Origin: an uncultured Oscillospiraceae bacterium
Lineage (GTDB): Bacteria > Bacillota > Clostridia > Oscillospirales > Oscillospiraceae
Assembly: GCA_947588955.1 (NCBI GenBank)
Contig: CANPYX010000010.1
Span: forward strand, 1-58,727
Reading direction: 5' to 3'
DNA length: 58,727 nucleotides
Made by a program: the position numbers and the translations under genes
The notes under the pieces: generated by a model
Databases searched by the model: none
What the model was told of the DNA's origin: nothing
What the model saw: only the letters and a program-made list of their open reading frames with translations
Shown here: in pieces, positions 31,037-39,738 of the stretch
How positions within the stretch are numbered: the stretch's first letter is position 1
How the letters are laid out: each line of letters opens with the position of its first letter

Positions 31037-33364
31037 TTAAATCTGCTCCATAACAAAACATTCGATTATGTCGCCGATCTTGATGTCGTTGAATTTGTCA
31101 ACCTGCATACCGCACTCGTAGCCGGAGGCGACCTCGCGGACGTCGTCCTTGAAGCGGCGCAGGGAGGCAAGCTCCCCGTCGAAGATGATCACGTTGTCCC
31201 GAATGACCCGGACCTTGCAGCCGCGCTGGATCTTGCCGTCCTGGACGTAGCAGCCGCAGACGGTGCCGACCTTGGATACCTTGTAGGTCTCCCGCACCTC
31301 GGCGTGGCCCAGCTGGACCTCCCGGAACTTGGGGGCGAGCATACCCTTCATTGCCGCCTCGATCTCGTTTATGCAGTCGTAGATTATGCTGTAAAGCCTG
31401 ATGTCCACGTGGCTCCTGGCGGCGTTTTCCCTGGCGGCGCTGTCGGGACGGACGTTGAAGCCAACGACTATAGCGCCGGAGGTGGCGGCGAGCATCACGT
31501 CGGACTCGGAGATGGCGCCAACTGCGGAGTGGATGACGCGCACCCGGACCTCCTCGTTGGTGAGCTTCTCTAAGCTCGCCTTTATCGCCTCGGCGGAGCC
31601 CTGGACGTCCGCCTTTACGATGATGGGCAGCTCCTTCAGCTCGCCCTCCCTGATCTGGGCGAAAAGGTCCTCCAGGGATACCTTTTTCGCGCCGGCGTCG
31701 GGGGCGTTCCTGCCGGCCCTGCGCTCCTCGGCAAGCTCCCTTGCCATTCTCTCGTCAGCCACGGCGTTGAAGATGTCGCCGGCGTCGGGGACCTCGCTCA
31801 TGCCCGCGATCTCCACGGGGACGGAGGGGCCCGCCTCGGTTACGCGCTCGCCCTTGTCGTTCATCATTGTGCGCACGCGCCCCACGGCGGTGCCGGCGAT
31901 GATGATGTCGCCCTGGTGAAGGGTGCCGTTCTGGACGAGGACGGTCATAATGGGGCCTCTCCCTTTGTCAAGCCGCGCCTCGATGACCACGCCCTTTGCC
32001 GCCCTGTTGGGGTTGGCGCGGAGCTCCTGGACCTCGGAGAGAACCACCAGGTTCTCCAAAAGCTCCTGTATGCCCTCGCCGGTTTTGGCGGATATGGGGC
32101 ATACTATGGTGTCGCCGCCCCACTCCTCAGGGACTATGTCGTACTCGGTGAGCTGCTGCTTTATCCGTTCGGGGTTGGCGCCGTGGACGTCCATTTTGTT
32201 TATCGCCACGACTATAGGTATTTTTGCCGCTTTCGCGTGATTTATTGATTCCACAGTCTGGGGCATTATTCCGTCGTCGGCCGCCACCACAAGAATGGCG
32301 ATGTCCGTCGCCATTGCGCCGCGGGCGCGCATGGAGGTGAAGGCCTCGTGTCCCGGGGTGTCCAGGAAGGTTACGGGGGAGCCGTTCACCATGACCCGGT
32401 AGGCGCCGATGTGCTGGGTTATGCCGCCCGCCTCGCCGGACGCCACGTTGGTGGAGCGTATCTTGTCAAGAAGCGAGGTCTTGCCGTGGTCCACGTGGCC
32501 CATGACCACAACGACGGGGGCGCGGGGGACAAGCTCCTCCTCGGTGTCCTGCCGGTCGTCGATGAGGCGCTCCTCGATGGTGACGACGACCTCTTTTTCC
32601 ACCTTACAGCCCAGCTCCATCGCCACGAGCGCGGCGGTGTCGTAATCTATCGTGTCGGAGACGGACGCCATTACGCCCATCCTTATGAGGGACTTGACCA
32701 CCTCGGCGCCGGTCTTCTTCATTCGGGAGGCCAGCTCCCCGACGCTTATTTCGTCGGGTATCTGGACCCTGACGGGCGCCTTTTTCGCCACCTCGAACTG
32801 GAGGCGGCGGAGACGGTCGCGCTCCTCCTGGCGGCGCTTGGCGGATTTGTCCGCGGCGGGGCTCTGGCGCTGCTGTCCGCCCTTCTTCTTTATCTGCTCC
32901 TTGCCGCGCCTCATGCTGTTGGCGCGCTCGCCCGCCATGTTGTCGAACCGCTCGTCGTATTTTTCGATGTTCAGCGTGACGCCGGAGGTGTCAATGACCC
33001 GCTTCTCCTTCTCGGGGCGGGGCTTGAAGGGCTTGTCGGCCTGCTTCGCGGCGGGCTTTTGGGCCTGCGGCTGGCGGGGCTGGTCCTGCGGCTTCTCCTC
33101 CCCGGCGGGCGCGGCTGCCGCCTCCTGCGTGGCGGCGGGGGCGGGCTCGGCCTTGGGAGTGTCGGCAAATACCTCCGCGATGGACTCCATCTGGTGGTGC
33201 TGTGTCAGATACTCAAAGATACAGTCAAGCTCCCGCTCCTCAAGCACCTGCATAGGACTTTTGGGCGTGGAGGAGTACTTCGTCAGGATCTCGCTTATCG
33301 CCTGTGTCTTGACGCCGAAATCCTTCGCTACCTCGCGCACCCTGTATTTTACCATTACTGCCAT
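31037..33364 (-). CDS. infB: translation initiation factor IF-2
   Basis: A 775-residue GTPase that brings initiator tRNA to the 30S subunit. The N-terminal part has an IF2 N domain ([19 protein letters not shown]), a Glu/Ala/Lys/Gln-rich linker (about 70-190) and a second N domain ([21 protein letters not shown]). The G domain has [12 protein letters not shown] (G1), DTPGHEAF (G3) and NKMD (G4). Domains II-IV follow with the [15 protein letters not shown] block. Fully typical. Part of the rimP-nusA operon. Confidence 0.97.
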   Translation of the reverse strand: MAVMVKYRVREVAKDFGVKTQAISEILTKYSSTPKSPMQVLEERELDCIFEYLTQHHQMESIAEVFADTPKAEPAPAATQEAAAAPAGEEKPQDQPRQPQAQKPAAKQADKPFKPRPEKEKRVIDTSGVTLNIEKYDERFDNMAGERANSMRRGKEQIKKKGGQQRQSPAADKSAKRRQEERDRLRRLQFEVAKKAPVRVQIPDEISVGELASRMKKTGAEVVKSLIRMGVMASVSDTIDYDTAALVAMELGCKVEKEVVVTIEERLIDDRQDTEEELVPRAPVVVVMGHVDHGKTSLLDKIRSTNVASGEAGGITQHIGAYRVMVNGSPVTFLDTPGHEAFTSMRARGAMATDIAILVVAADDGIMPQTVESINHAKAAKIPIVVAINKMDVHGANPERIKQQLTEYDIVPEEWGGDTIVCPISAKTGEGIQELLENLVVLSEVQELRANPNRAAKGVVIEARLDKGRGPIMTVLVQNGTLHQGDIIIAGTAVGRVRTMMNDKGERVTEAGPSVPVEIAGMSEVPDAGDIFNAVADERMARELAEERRAGRNAPDAGAKKVSLEDLFAQIREGELKELPIIVKADVQGSAEAIKASLEKLTNEEVRVRVIHSAVGAISESDVMLAATSGAIVVGFNVRPDSAARENAARSHVDIRLYSIIYDCINEIEAAMKGMLAPKFREVQLGHAEVRETYKVSKVGTVCGCYVQDGKIQRGCKVRVIRDNVIIFDGELASLRRFKDDVREVASGYECGMQVDKFNDIKIGDIIECFVMEQI

Positions 33365-33427
33365 ACCGAAAAATCATCCTTTCAAGTGCTCAATTCACCG
33401 GCGCTTTGCCGGCGCCCCGTTGGGCGG

Positions 33428-33847
33428 TTATTTTTTCTTTTTTCCCTTTTGGAGGTTCCTTCTGTGGCGCTTTTCTTCCTCCTGCCGCTCCATCGCCTTC
33501 TCGTCCCTTTCGGCGAGGGCGGCGCGTATATCCTCAAAGCCCGGTCGCTCTCCGGAGAGCTTCTCCGCGAAGGCGTGGGCAAAATGGATGTCCGTAATTG
33601 CCAGGGCGCTGACGGCGCCCTTCCCCAGGGCGGCGCCCAGCTCCTCGCCGGTGAAGGGGAGGGCGGCGATGGGACAGCGGGCGGCGGCCGCGGCGTTTTC
33701 GGCGCGGGTGAGGGTGTTTTTTCCGGCGTCGGAGGCGGTGGCGATGAGCTTCGCCTTGCCGGCGCGCGCCGCCATCGCGATATATTCCTCGCCGATCTCC
33801 ACCCTTCCCGCCTTGCGGGCGAGGCCCAAAAACGAAAGCGCGCTCAT
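33428..33847 (-). CDS. ylxQ: L7Ae-family RNA-binding protein YlxQ
   Basis: A 139-residue protein of the L7Ae/L30e family (kink-turn binders). N-terminal MSALSFLGLARKAGRVEIGEE and AKLIATASDAGKNTLTRAE match the family; a C-terminal Lys/Arg/Glu-rich tail (about 110-139, ending GKKKK) is added and is probably flexible and RNA-binding. Stop and start overlap with the upstream rnpM gene (ATGA). Between nusA/rnpM and infB as in most Firmicutes. Confidence 0.92.
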   Translation of the reverse strand: MSALSFLGLARKAGRVEIGEEYIAMAARAGKAKLIATASDAGKNTLTRAENAAAAARCPIAALPFTGEELGAALGKGAVSALAITDIHFAHAFAEKLSGERPGFEDIRAALAERDEKAMERQEEEKRHRRNLQKGKKKK

Positions 33848-34110
33848 TCTCCCGCCTCCATCTGGGCGCGGAGGGTGTCAAATATATCCTCCGGTATCTC
33901 AACGCCCAGGGCCCTTCCCAGGGCGCGGGACTTTATCGCCCTTTTGAGGCACTCCGGGTCCGGGCAGATGTAGGCTCCGCGCCCCGGCTTTTTGCCACGG
34001 GAGTCGATGCTGACCTCGCCCTCCGGGGAGCGGACGACGCGTATGAGCTCCCGCTTTGGCTTCTGCGCCCTGCACCCCACGCACTGGCGGACAGGTATTT
34101 TTTTCTGCAT
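33844..34110 (-). CDS. rnpM: RnpM/YlxR RNA-binding protein (DUF448)
   Basis: An 88-residue protein with the family signature RQCVGCRAQKPKRELIRVV and the GRGAYICPDPECLKRA block. YlxR proteins bind RNA, and in Bacillus the protein was renamed RnpM for its effect on RNase P. ATG at 34110 matches the family N terminus (MQKKIPVRQCVGC). The frame is open upstream through a P3 repeat, which is not coding. The distance from nusA (102 bases) is larger than usual because the P3 module sits between. Confidence 0.93.
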   Translation of the reverse strand: MQKKIPVRQCVGCRAQKPKRELIRVVRSPEGEVSIDSRGKKPGRGAYICPDPECLKRAIKSRALGRALGVEIPEDIFDTLRAQMEAGE

Positions 34111-34130
34111 AGAAAACAACCTCTTTTCAT

Positions 34131-34236
34131 GGGGTCCCCGCACGATTGAAAATCGTGTGGGGAGAGGAGGAGCAAACACGGCGCCTGAGCCCGACCGTCA
34201 GGGAGGGCGAGGTTAAGCGTGTTCCGCGACGACGAA
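34131..34236 (-). repeat. P3 module between nusA and rnpM, running into the nusA stop
   Basis: In + orientation: GGGGTCCCC (34131-34139), hairpin CACGATT/AATCGTG, GGGGAGAGGAGGAGC, the spacer, GCGCCTGAGCCCGACC, then the tail GGGCGAGGTTAAGCG...GCGACGACGA. The same tail is at 45426-45453 and, on the minus strand, near 29193-29215. The tail overlaps nusA codons: its GGTTAAGC holds the nusA stop on the minus strand. Confidence 0.8.
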
Positions 34237-35280
34237 GCTTTCTGGCTTTATGTCAATCTTGTAGCCGGTGAGCTTCACGGCGAGGCGGACGTTCTGGCCC
34301 TCCTTGCCGATGGCGAGGGAGAGCTGGTCGTCGGGGACTATGACCCGGCAGGACTTGGACTCGTCGGGGAACTCCACACGCACCACCTGGGAGGGGGCGA
34401 GGGCAGCCGCCACGTACTCGGCGGGGTCCTCGGAGTATTTGACGATGTCTATTTTCTCGTCCCGCAGCTCCTTCACCACGGCTCCCACGCGCCCGCCGCG
34501 AGGACCGACGCAGGCGCCGATGGGCTCCACCTCAGGGTCGGAGGACCAGACGGCGATCTTTGTGCGGCTGCCGGGCTCGCGGGCGATGGACTTTATCTCC
34601 ACGGTGCCGTTGAATATCTCAGGGACCTCCAGCTCAAAGAGCCTCTTGACAAGGCCGGGGTGGGTGCGGGAGACTGTGACCTGGGGGCCGGAGCCGATCT
34701 TGCGCACGTCGATGACGTAGACCTTTATCATGTCGCCCTCCCGCAGCTGCTCCGTGGCGACGCGCTCGGAGGCGGGCATGAGCGCCTCGGTGTAATCGCT
34801 CCCCGCCGCCATTGTGACGGTGACGGAGCCGCGCACGGGGTCGATGCGGCTGACGGTGCCGGTGAGTATCTCGTGTCCCTTGGAGCTGAACTCCTCATAG
34901 ACCTGGTGGCGCTCCGCCTCGCGGATGCCCTGGATTATCACCTGCTTCGCCGCCTGCGCCGCGATGCGCCCGAACTTTTTGGTGTCAACGGGGACGTTCA
35001 CGGTGTCGCCAACCTGGGCGTGCTTTGAGTAGCGGCGCGCCTCCTCGGGGAGTATCTGGACGGCGGGGTTCTCCACGTCCTCCACCACGTCCTTGCGGAT
35101 GTACATCTCTATCTTCTTTTTGGACTCGTCCACCTCGACAACCATGTTCTCCTCGGCCGCCGGGTTGTCCTTGCGCAGCGCCGCCAAAAGGGCCTGGCGG
35201 ATCTTCTCGATCATGTCCTCCTTGGGTATGCCCTTTTCCTTTTCGATGTCGGCGATGGCGTCAAAAAATTCTGCGTTCAT
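34213..35280 (-). CDS. nusA: transcription elongation/antitermination factor NusA
   Basis: A 355-residue NusA: N-terminal polymerase-binding domain (1-125, with MNAEFFDAIADIEKEKGI), S1 domain (about 130-200, KGHEILTGTVSRID), KH1 (GACVGPRGGRVGAVVKEL, near 270) and KH2 (SLAIGKEGQNVRLAVKLTGYKIDI, near 325). Typical for Firmicutes, which lack the acidic C-terminal repeats. The last residues after KIDIK (SFVVAEHA) are encoded by the tail of the P3 repeat, so the natural C terminus seems to have been replaced. Second gene of the operon, 24 bases after rimP. Confidence 0.96.
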   Translation of the reverse strand: MNAEFFDAIADIEKEKGIPKEDMIEKIRQALLAALRKDNPAAEENMVVEVDESKKKIEMYIRKDVVEDVENPAVQILPEEARRYSKHAQVGDTVNVPVDTKKFGRIAAQAAKQVIIQGIREAERHQVYEEFSSKGHEILTGTVSRIDPVRGSVTVTMAAGSDYTEALMPASERVATEQLREGDMIKVYVIDVRKIGSGPQVTVSRTHPGLVKRLFELEVPEIFNGTVEIKSIAREPGSRTKIAVWSSDPEVEPIGACVGPRGGRVGAVVKELRDEKIDIVKYSEDPAEYVAAALAPSQVVRVEFPDESKSCRVIVPDDQLSLAIGKEGQNVRLAVKLTGYKIDIKPESFVVAEHA

Positions 35281-35304
35281 AATGCTTTGATCCTTTCTGA
35301 CCGT

Positions 35305-35760
35305 TTATTCCAGCCTCAGGTGGACGCTTGCCACCCGGTCCTTTTCAAAGGTTCGCGACGCGCCGCCGGAAAGCTCCAGGGTGACGGCGCCGGAGTCATA
35401 GCCGGCGAGCTTGCCATTAAATTCCTTCTGCCCGTCCAGCGCCTTGTAGAGCTTCACCGTGACGGGGGAGCCCATGAAGCGCGCAAAGTCGCTCTCCCGC
35501 TTCAGCGCCCGTTCGAGCCCCGCGGAGGAGACCTCAAAATTGTAGCTCTGCTCGATGGGGTCGGCCTCGTCCAGCATGGGGTCCAGGGCGCGGGAGACGG
35601 CCTCGCAGTCGTTGATGGAGACGCCGCCCTCCTTATCGATGTAGACCCGCAGGAACCACTCGCCAGCCTCGCGGACAAATTCCACGTCCCACAGCTCGCA
35701 GCCCAGCGACTCCGCAACGGGCTTCGCCATTTGGGAAACAATGTCGGTTATTTTGCTCAT
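35305..35760 (-). CDS. rimP: ribosome maturation factor RimP
   Basis: A 151-residue protein needed for 30S maturation. N-terminal domain: VAESLGCELWDVEFVREAGEWFLRVYID, with the family block GGVSINDCEAVSRALDPMLDE; the C-terminal Sm-like domain has YNFEVSSAGLERALKRESDFARFMG. ATG at 35760 is chosen from family alignment; the frame is open 22 codons upstream. It opens the operon, with promoter at 35848-35876 and an 80-base leader with hairpin GAGTGGG/CCCACTC (35801-35820). Confidence 0.95.
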   Translation of the reverse strand: MSKITDIVSQMAKPVAESLGCELWDVEFVREAGEWFLRVYIDKEGGVSINDCEAVSRALDPMLDEADPIEQSYNFEVSSAGLERALKRESDFARFMGSPVTVKLYKALDGQKEFNGKLAGYDSGAVTLELSGGASRTFEKDRVASVHLRLE

Positions 35761-35800
35761 TTTCAGTAAATCCGGCCTTCCGTAAAAATCGCGTAAAAAA

Positions 35801-35820
35801 GAGTGGGAACATACCCACTC
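35801..35820. other. hairpin in the rimP leader
   Basis: GAGTGGG, six-base loop, CCCACTC, about 20 bases after the expected transcript start and 40 before rimP. No T run follows, so it is not a clear terminator; it may stabilise the transcript or bind a protein. Confidence 0.45.
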
Positions 35821-35847
35821 AAGCAAATCCTCATACCAACATAGGAG

Positions 35848-35876
35848 ATTATATCATATGTATCTGGGATTTGCAA
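35848..35876 (-). promoter_or_regulatory. sigma-A promoter of the rimP-nusA-infB-ribF operon
   Basis: On the minus strand TTGCAA (35871-35876), 17-bp spacer, perfect TATAAT (35848-35853). Only strong promoter seen for the nine-gene operon. Confidence 0.8.
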
Positions 35877-35904
35877 GAGTTTTTTGAAAATACGTACCTT
35901 TTCA

Positions 35905-35933
35905 TTGACAAAAAGGAGAGCTTGTCCTAAACT
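35905..35933 (+). promoter_or_regulatory. sigma-A promoter of the MATE gene
   Basis: TTGACA (35905-35910), 17-bp spacer, TAAACT (35928-35933). Divergent from the rimP promoter, with 28 bases between the two -35 boxes. Confidence 0.65.
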
Positions 35934-35961
35934 TGAGCCAATCGGGAAAGGGGTGCCCAAT

Positions 35962-37341
35962 ATGTCAAGGCTCATAGGGGACCGGAAATTCTACCGTTCG
36001 ACAATGGCGGTGGCGGTGCCCATAATGGTACAGAACTTCATAACAAACTTTGTCTCCATGCTGGACAACATCATGGTTGGCAGGGTGGGGACGGCGCAGA
36101 TGAGCGGCGTCGCCATTGTGAACCAGGTGCTTTTCGTCATCAACCTATGCATTTTCGGGGCGGTGTCCGGCGCGGGGATCTTCACCGCCCAGTACGCGGG
36201 GAGCGGGGACAGCGAGGGCGTGCGCGCCACCTTCAGGTTCAAGCTCATGGCGGTGCTCGCCATATCCCTGGCGGGGATCGGGGCGATGGGCACCTTTGGG
36301 GAGGAGCTCATATCCCTGTGGCTCCGGGGCGAGGGGAGCCCGGAGGAGGCGGCGCAATACTTAAAATACGGGCTGGAGTACATGAGGGTGATGCTCTGGG
36401 GGATCGTGCCCTTCGCGGTGTCCAACGTATACTGCTCCACCCTCAGGGAGAACGGCGAGACCGTGGCGCCCATGGCGGCGGGGATAATCGCGGTGCTGGC
36501 GAATCTGGGGCTCAACTACGCGCTTATCTTCGGGCACCTGGGGGCGCCCGCCATGGGCGTCCGGGGCGCGGCGTGGGCGACGGTCATATCCAGGTTTGTG
36601 GAGCTGGGCGCGGCGGCGCTGTGGACGCACAGGCACACGGCCCGGTTCCCCTTCGCCAGGGGGCTTTACAGGACCATGCGGGTGCCGGCGGCGCTGACGG
36701 GACAGATACTCAAAAAGGGCACGCCGCTGATTTTAAACGAGACGCTTTGGGCGGCGGGGATGGCGGTGCTCAACCAGTGCTACTCCGTCAGGAGTTTGGC
36801 GGTGGTGTCGGCGATAAATATCGAGTCCACCGTGTGGAACGCCATGAGCGTGGCGTATATGGCCACGGGCAACGCGGTGGGGATAATCATAGGGCAAAGG
36901 CTGGGGCGCGGCACGGATAAGGACGCGGTGATGGACGAGCTTGTGAAGCTCACCGCCTTTTCCGTGGCCATGAACGTTGTGACGGCGGCGGTTTTGGCGG
37001 CGGTGTCGCCCTTCTTCCCGCTTCTCTACGCCACAACCGATGAGGTGAGGGCGCTCGCCACAAAATTCATACTCGTCCAGGCGGCGATCATGCCGCTTTA
37101 CGCCTTTACAAACTGCTGTTATTTCGCCCTGCGCTCCGGCGGCAGGACCATGATAACGGTGCTGTTTGACTCGGTGTTCGTCTGGGGCGTCAACGTGCCG
37201 CTGGCGTTTATTTTGAGCCGGTATACCTCCGTTCCGGTGGTGCCCATGTTTGCCGCCGTGCAGCTCACGGAGGCGGTGAAGTGCTTGATCGGGTACGCCT
37301 TCATCAAAAAGCGAACCTGGATGCAGACCATAACCGTGTGA
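35962..37341 (+). CDS. MATE-family multidrug efflux transporter
   Basis: A 459-residue integral membrane protein with about 12 hydrophobic helices, organised as two halves typical of MATE (NorM/DinF) cation antiporters: first half from FYRSTMAVAVPIMVQNFITNFVSMLDNIMVG, second from ILKKGTPLILNETLWAAGMAVLNQ. The VGTAQMSGVAIVNQVLF segment fits the family. Such proteins export cationic drugs or metabolites using Na+ or H+; the substrate is unknown. ATG at 35962, with AAAGGGG upstream; the frame is open 26 codons further but that part overlaps the promoter. Single gene. Confidence 0.92.
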   Translation: MSRLIGDRKFYRSTMAVAVPIMVQNFITNFVSMLDNIMVGRVGTAQMSGVAIVNQVLFVINLCIFGAVSGAGIFTAQYAGSGDSEGVRATFRFKLMAVLAISLAGIGAMGTFGEELISLWLRGEGSPEEAAQYLKYGLEYMRVMLWGIVPFAVSNVYCSTLRENGETVAPMAAGIIAVLANLGLNYALIFGHLGAPAMGVRGAAWATVISRFVELGAAALWTHRHTARFPFARGLYRTMRVPAALTGQILKKGTPLILNETLWAAGMAVLNQCYSVRSLAVVSAINIESTVWNAMSVAYMATGNAVGIIIGQRLGRGTDKDAVMDELVKLTAFSVAMNVVTAAVLAAVSPFFPLLYATTDEVRALATKFILVQAAIMPLYAFTNCCYFALRSGGRTMITVLFDSVFVWGVNVPLAFILSRYTSVPVVPMFAAVQLTEAVKCLIGYAFIKKRTWMQTITV

Positions 37342-37383
37342 GGGTTTCGGGGCGAAAGTGGCATTAAAATCTCAAGAATTGTG

Positions 37384-37411
37384 TTGAGAAATTTTTTGAT
37401 TCTGCTATAAT
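37384..37411 (+). promoter_or_regulatory. sigma-A promoter of galK-galE-galT
   Basis: TTGAGA (37384-37389), 16-bp spacer, perfect TATAAT (37406-37411), 36 bases before galK. CGGAGGGAG precedes the start codon. No clear operator palindrome seen. Confidence 0.75.
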
Positions 37412-37446
37412 GTACATAGGTAAAAATCATCGGAGGGAGTGACGGC

Positions 37447-38727
37447 ATGGATACGCGGGAGCTTTTGAAAGGGCTTGGAGACGGGTCACTTGACGCGCGT
37501 CTGGGGCGGATATACGGCTCCGGGGAGGAGCTTGCCAGGGCGCGGGACAGGGCCGGGCGGACGGCGCGGAGGCTGGAGGAGCTTTACGGGCCCCACGGCG
37601 AGTGCGGGCTGTTCTCGGGCCCCGGCAGGACGGAGATAGGCGGCAACCACACCGACCACCAGCACGGAAGGGTGCTGTGCGGCAGTGTGAACCTGGACAT
37701 TCTCGCCGCCGCCGCGCCCAACGGGACATGGACGGCGCGGGTGGCGAGCGAGGGGTACGAGCCCATCGAGGTGGACCTGTCGGACCTGGAGCCACGCGAG
37801 GAGGAGTTCGGCACCACGGCGGGGCTCGTCCGGGGCGTGGCGGCGGGAGCCGTCAGGCGGGGATACAAGGTGGGCGGCTTTGACGCCGCGGCGGTGTCCA
37901 GCGTGCTCTCCGGTTCGGGGCTTTCCTCCTCGGCGGCATTTGAGGTGCTGGTGGGGAACATCGTGAACGCCTTTTTCTGCGGCGGGAGCATGGACCCGGT
38001 GGAGATAGCGAAGATAGGGCAGTTCGCGGAGAACGTTTATTTCGGCAAGCCCTGCGGGCTCATGGACCAGATGGGCTCCTCTGTGGGCGGCGCCGTGGGG
38101 ATAGATTTCTCAGACCTGGAAAATCCCGTGATAACCCCGGTGGACTTCGACTTTTCCGGTTCAGGTCACGCCCTTTGCATAATCGACACCCGCTCGGACC
38201 ACGCGGACCTCACCGGCGATTACGCCGCCATAACACAGGAGATGAGGGCGGTTGCGGGGCACTTCGGAAAGGGCTTTCTGCGGGAGGTGCCGGAGGCGGA
38301 GTTTAGGGCGGCGGTCCCGGAGCTTAGGAGGGAGTGCGGAGACAGGGCGGTTATACGCGCCATGCACTTCTACGCCGACGACGCCCGCGCCGCGATGGAG
38401 GCGGAGGCGCTGAAAAACCGGGACTTTGAGGGCTTTTTGAGGCTGGTCAATGAATCGGGGCTCTCCTCGGAGACGCTTTTGCAGAATATCTGGTCGCCCT
38501 CGGACCCCCAGAGGCAGGCGGTGACCCTGGCGCTGGCGGCGGGCAAGGCGCTCCTTGGGGGGCGCGGGGCAATACGTGTCCACGGCGGCGGGTTCGCCGG
38601 AACGGTCCAGGCGTTTGTGCCGGAGGAGCTGGTGAGCTCCTTCAGGGCGGGGATCGACGGCATCTTCGGCGCGGGGGCGTGTCACATACTGCGCATCCGT
38701 CCAACGGGCGGCGCGGCGATTATATAA
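37447..38727 (+). CDS. galK: galactokinase
   Basis: A 426-residue GHMP kinase that phosphorylates galactose for the Leloir pathway. The galactokinase signature reads GRTEIGGNHTDHQHG (near residue 60; usual form GRVNLIGEHTDYNDG, so Glu is Asn and YND is HQH). The P-loop is VLSGSGLSSSAAFE (near 157) and the third motif IRVHGGGFAGTVQAF (near 378). The altered signature is a lineage-specific form. First of galK-galE-galT, 12 bases before galE. Confidence 0.93.
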   Translation: MDTRELLKGLGDGSLDARLGRIYGSGEELARARDRAGRTARRLEELYGPHGECGLFSGPGRTEIGGNHTDHQHGRVLCGSVNLDILAAAAPNGTWTARVASEGYEPIEVDLSDLEPREEEFGTTAGLVRGVAAGAVRRGYKVGGFDAAAVSSVLSGSGLSSSAAFEVLVGNIVNAFFCGGSMDPVEIAKIGQFAENVYFGKPCGLMDQMGSSVGGAVGIDFSDLENPVITPVDFDFSGSGHALCIIDTRSDHADLTGDYAAITQEMRAVAGHFGKGFLREVPEAEFRAAVPELRRECGDRAVIRAMHFYADDARAAMEAEALKNRDFEGFLRLVNESGLSSETLLQNIWSPSDPQRQAVTLALAAGKALLGGRGAIRVHGGGFAGTVQAFVPEELVSSFRAGIDGIFGAGACHILRIRPTGGAAII

Positions 38728-38739
38728 GGAGGTCAAATC

Positions 38740-39729
38740 ATGGCTATACTTGTTCTTGGCGGAGCCGGGTATATCGGCTCGCATACGGTTTGGGAGCTCT
38801 GTGAGGCGGGGCGCGACGTGGTGGTGGCGGACAACCTCCAGACGGGCTTCCGGGAGGCCGTCCACCCCAACGCGCGCTTTTACAAGCTGGACATCCGTGA
38901 CCGGGAGGCGCTGGACGTGCTCTTCCAGGCGGAGAAGATCGACGGCGTCATTCACTTTGCCGCCTGCTCACAGGTGGCGGAGTCCATGCGCGACCCGCTG
39001 AAATATTACGACAACAACCTCCACGGCACCATGGTCCTGCTCTCGGCGATGGCCGCCCACGGGGTGAACAGGATAGTTTTCTCCTCCACCGCCGCCACAT
39101 ACGGCGAGCCGGAGCGGGTACCCATTTTGGAGACGGACCGCACACAGCCCACCAACACCTACGGCGAGACGAAGCTCTCCATGGAGCACATGATGAGCTG
39201 GTGCTCCAAGGCATACGGGCTCCGGTACGTGGCGCTTCGGTACTTCAACGCCTGCGGCGCGCACCCCTCCGGGAAGATAGGCGAGGCCCACGACCCGGAG
39301 ACGCACCTCATACCCATCATACTCCAGGTGCCCAACGGTCAGAGGGATAAGCTCACCGTCTTTGGCGACGACTACCCCACCCCCGACGGGACCTGCATAA
39401 GGGACTACATACACGTCACGGACCTGGCCCAGGCGCACATTCTGGCTCTGGACTACCTGATGAACGGCGGGGAGAACAACGTCTTTAACCTGGGCAACGG
39501 CGTGGGATTTTCAAATAAAGAGGTGGTGGAGACGGCGCGCGCCGTGACGGGGCACCCCATCCCCATGGAGATCGGACCCCGGCGGCCCGGCGACCCGGCG
39601 AGGCTTGTGGCCTCCTCCGAGAAGGCGAAGAGGGTGCTGGGCTGGACGCCGCAGTATAACGACCTAAACACCATAATATCCACCGCCTGGGAGTGGCACA
39701 GGAACCACCCCAACGGGTATAAGGAGTGA
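38740..39729 (+). CDS. galE: UDP-glucose 4-epimerase
   Basis: A 329-residue extended short-chain dehydrogenase that interconverts UDP-galactose and UDP-glucose. NAD-binding GGAGYIGSHT at the N terminus, DIRDREAL, catalytic YGETKLS (Tyr-x3-Lys, near residue 145) with FSSTAATYGEPE before it, and RYFNACGAHPSG. The C-terminal EIGPRRPGDPARLVASSEKA block is typical. GGAGG precedes ATG. The UDP-galactose link may also serve surface polysaccharide synthesis. Confidence 0.96.
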   Translation: MAILVLGGAGYIGSHTVWELCEAGRDVVVADNLQTGFREAVHPNARFYKLDIRDREALDVLFQAEKIDGVIHFAACSQVAESMRDPLKYYDNNLHGTMVLLSAMAAHGVNRIVFSSTAATYGEPERVPILETDRTQPTNTYGETKLSMEHMMSWCSKAYGLRYVALRYFNACGAHPSGKIGEAHDPETHLIPIILQVPNGQRDKLTVFGDDYPTPDGTCIRDYIHVTDLAQAHILALDYLMNGGENNVFNLGNGVGFSNKEVVETARAVTGHPIPMEIGPRRPGDPARLVASSEKAKRVLGWTPQYNDLNTIISTAWEWHRNHPNGYKE

Positions 39730-39738
39730 GGCGGGAAG

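Noticed and set aside
32348-33973. 541-codon open frame on the plus strand opposite infB
   Set aside because: Antisense to infB and ylxQ; Leu/Gly-rich without domain.
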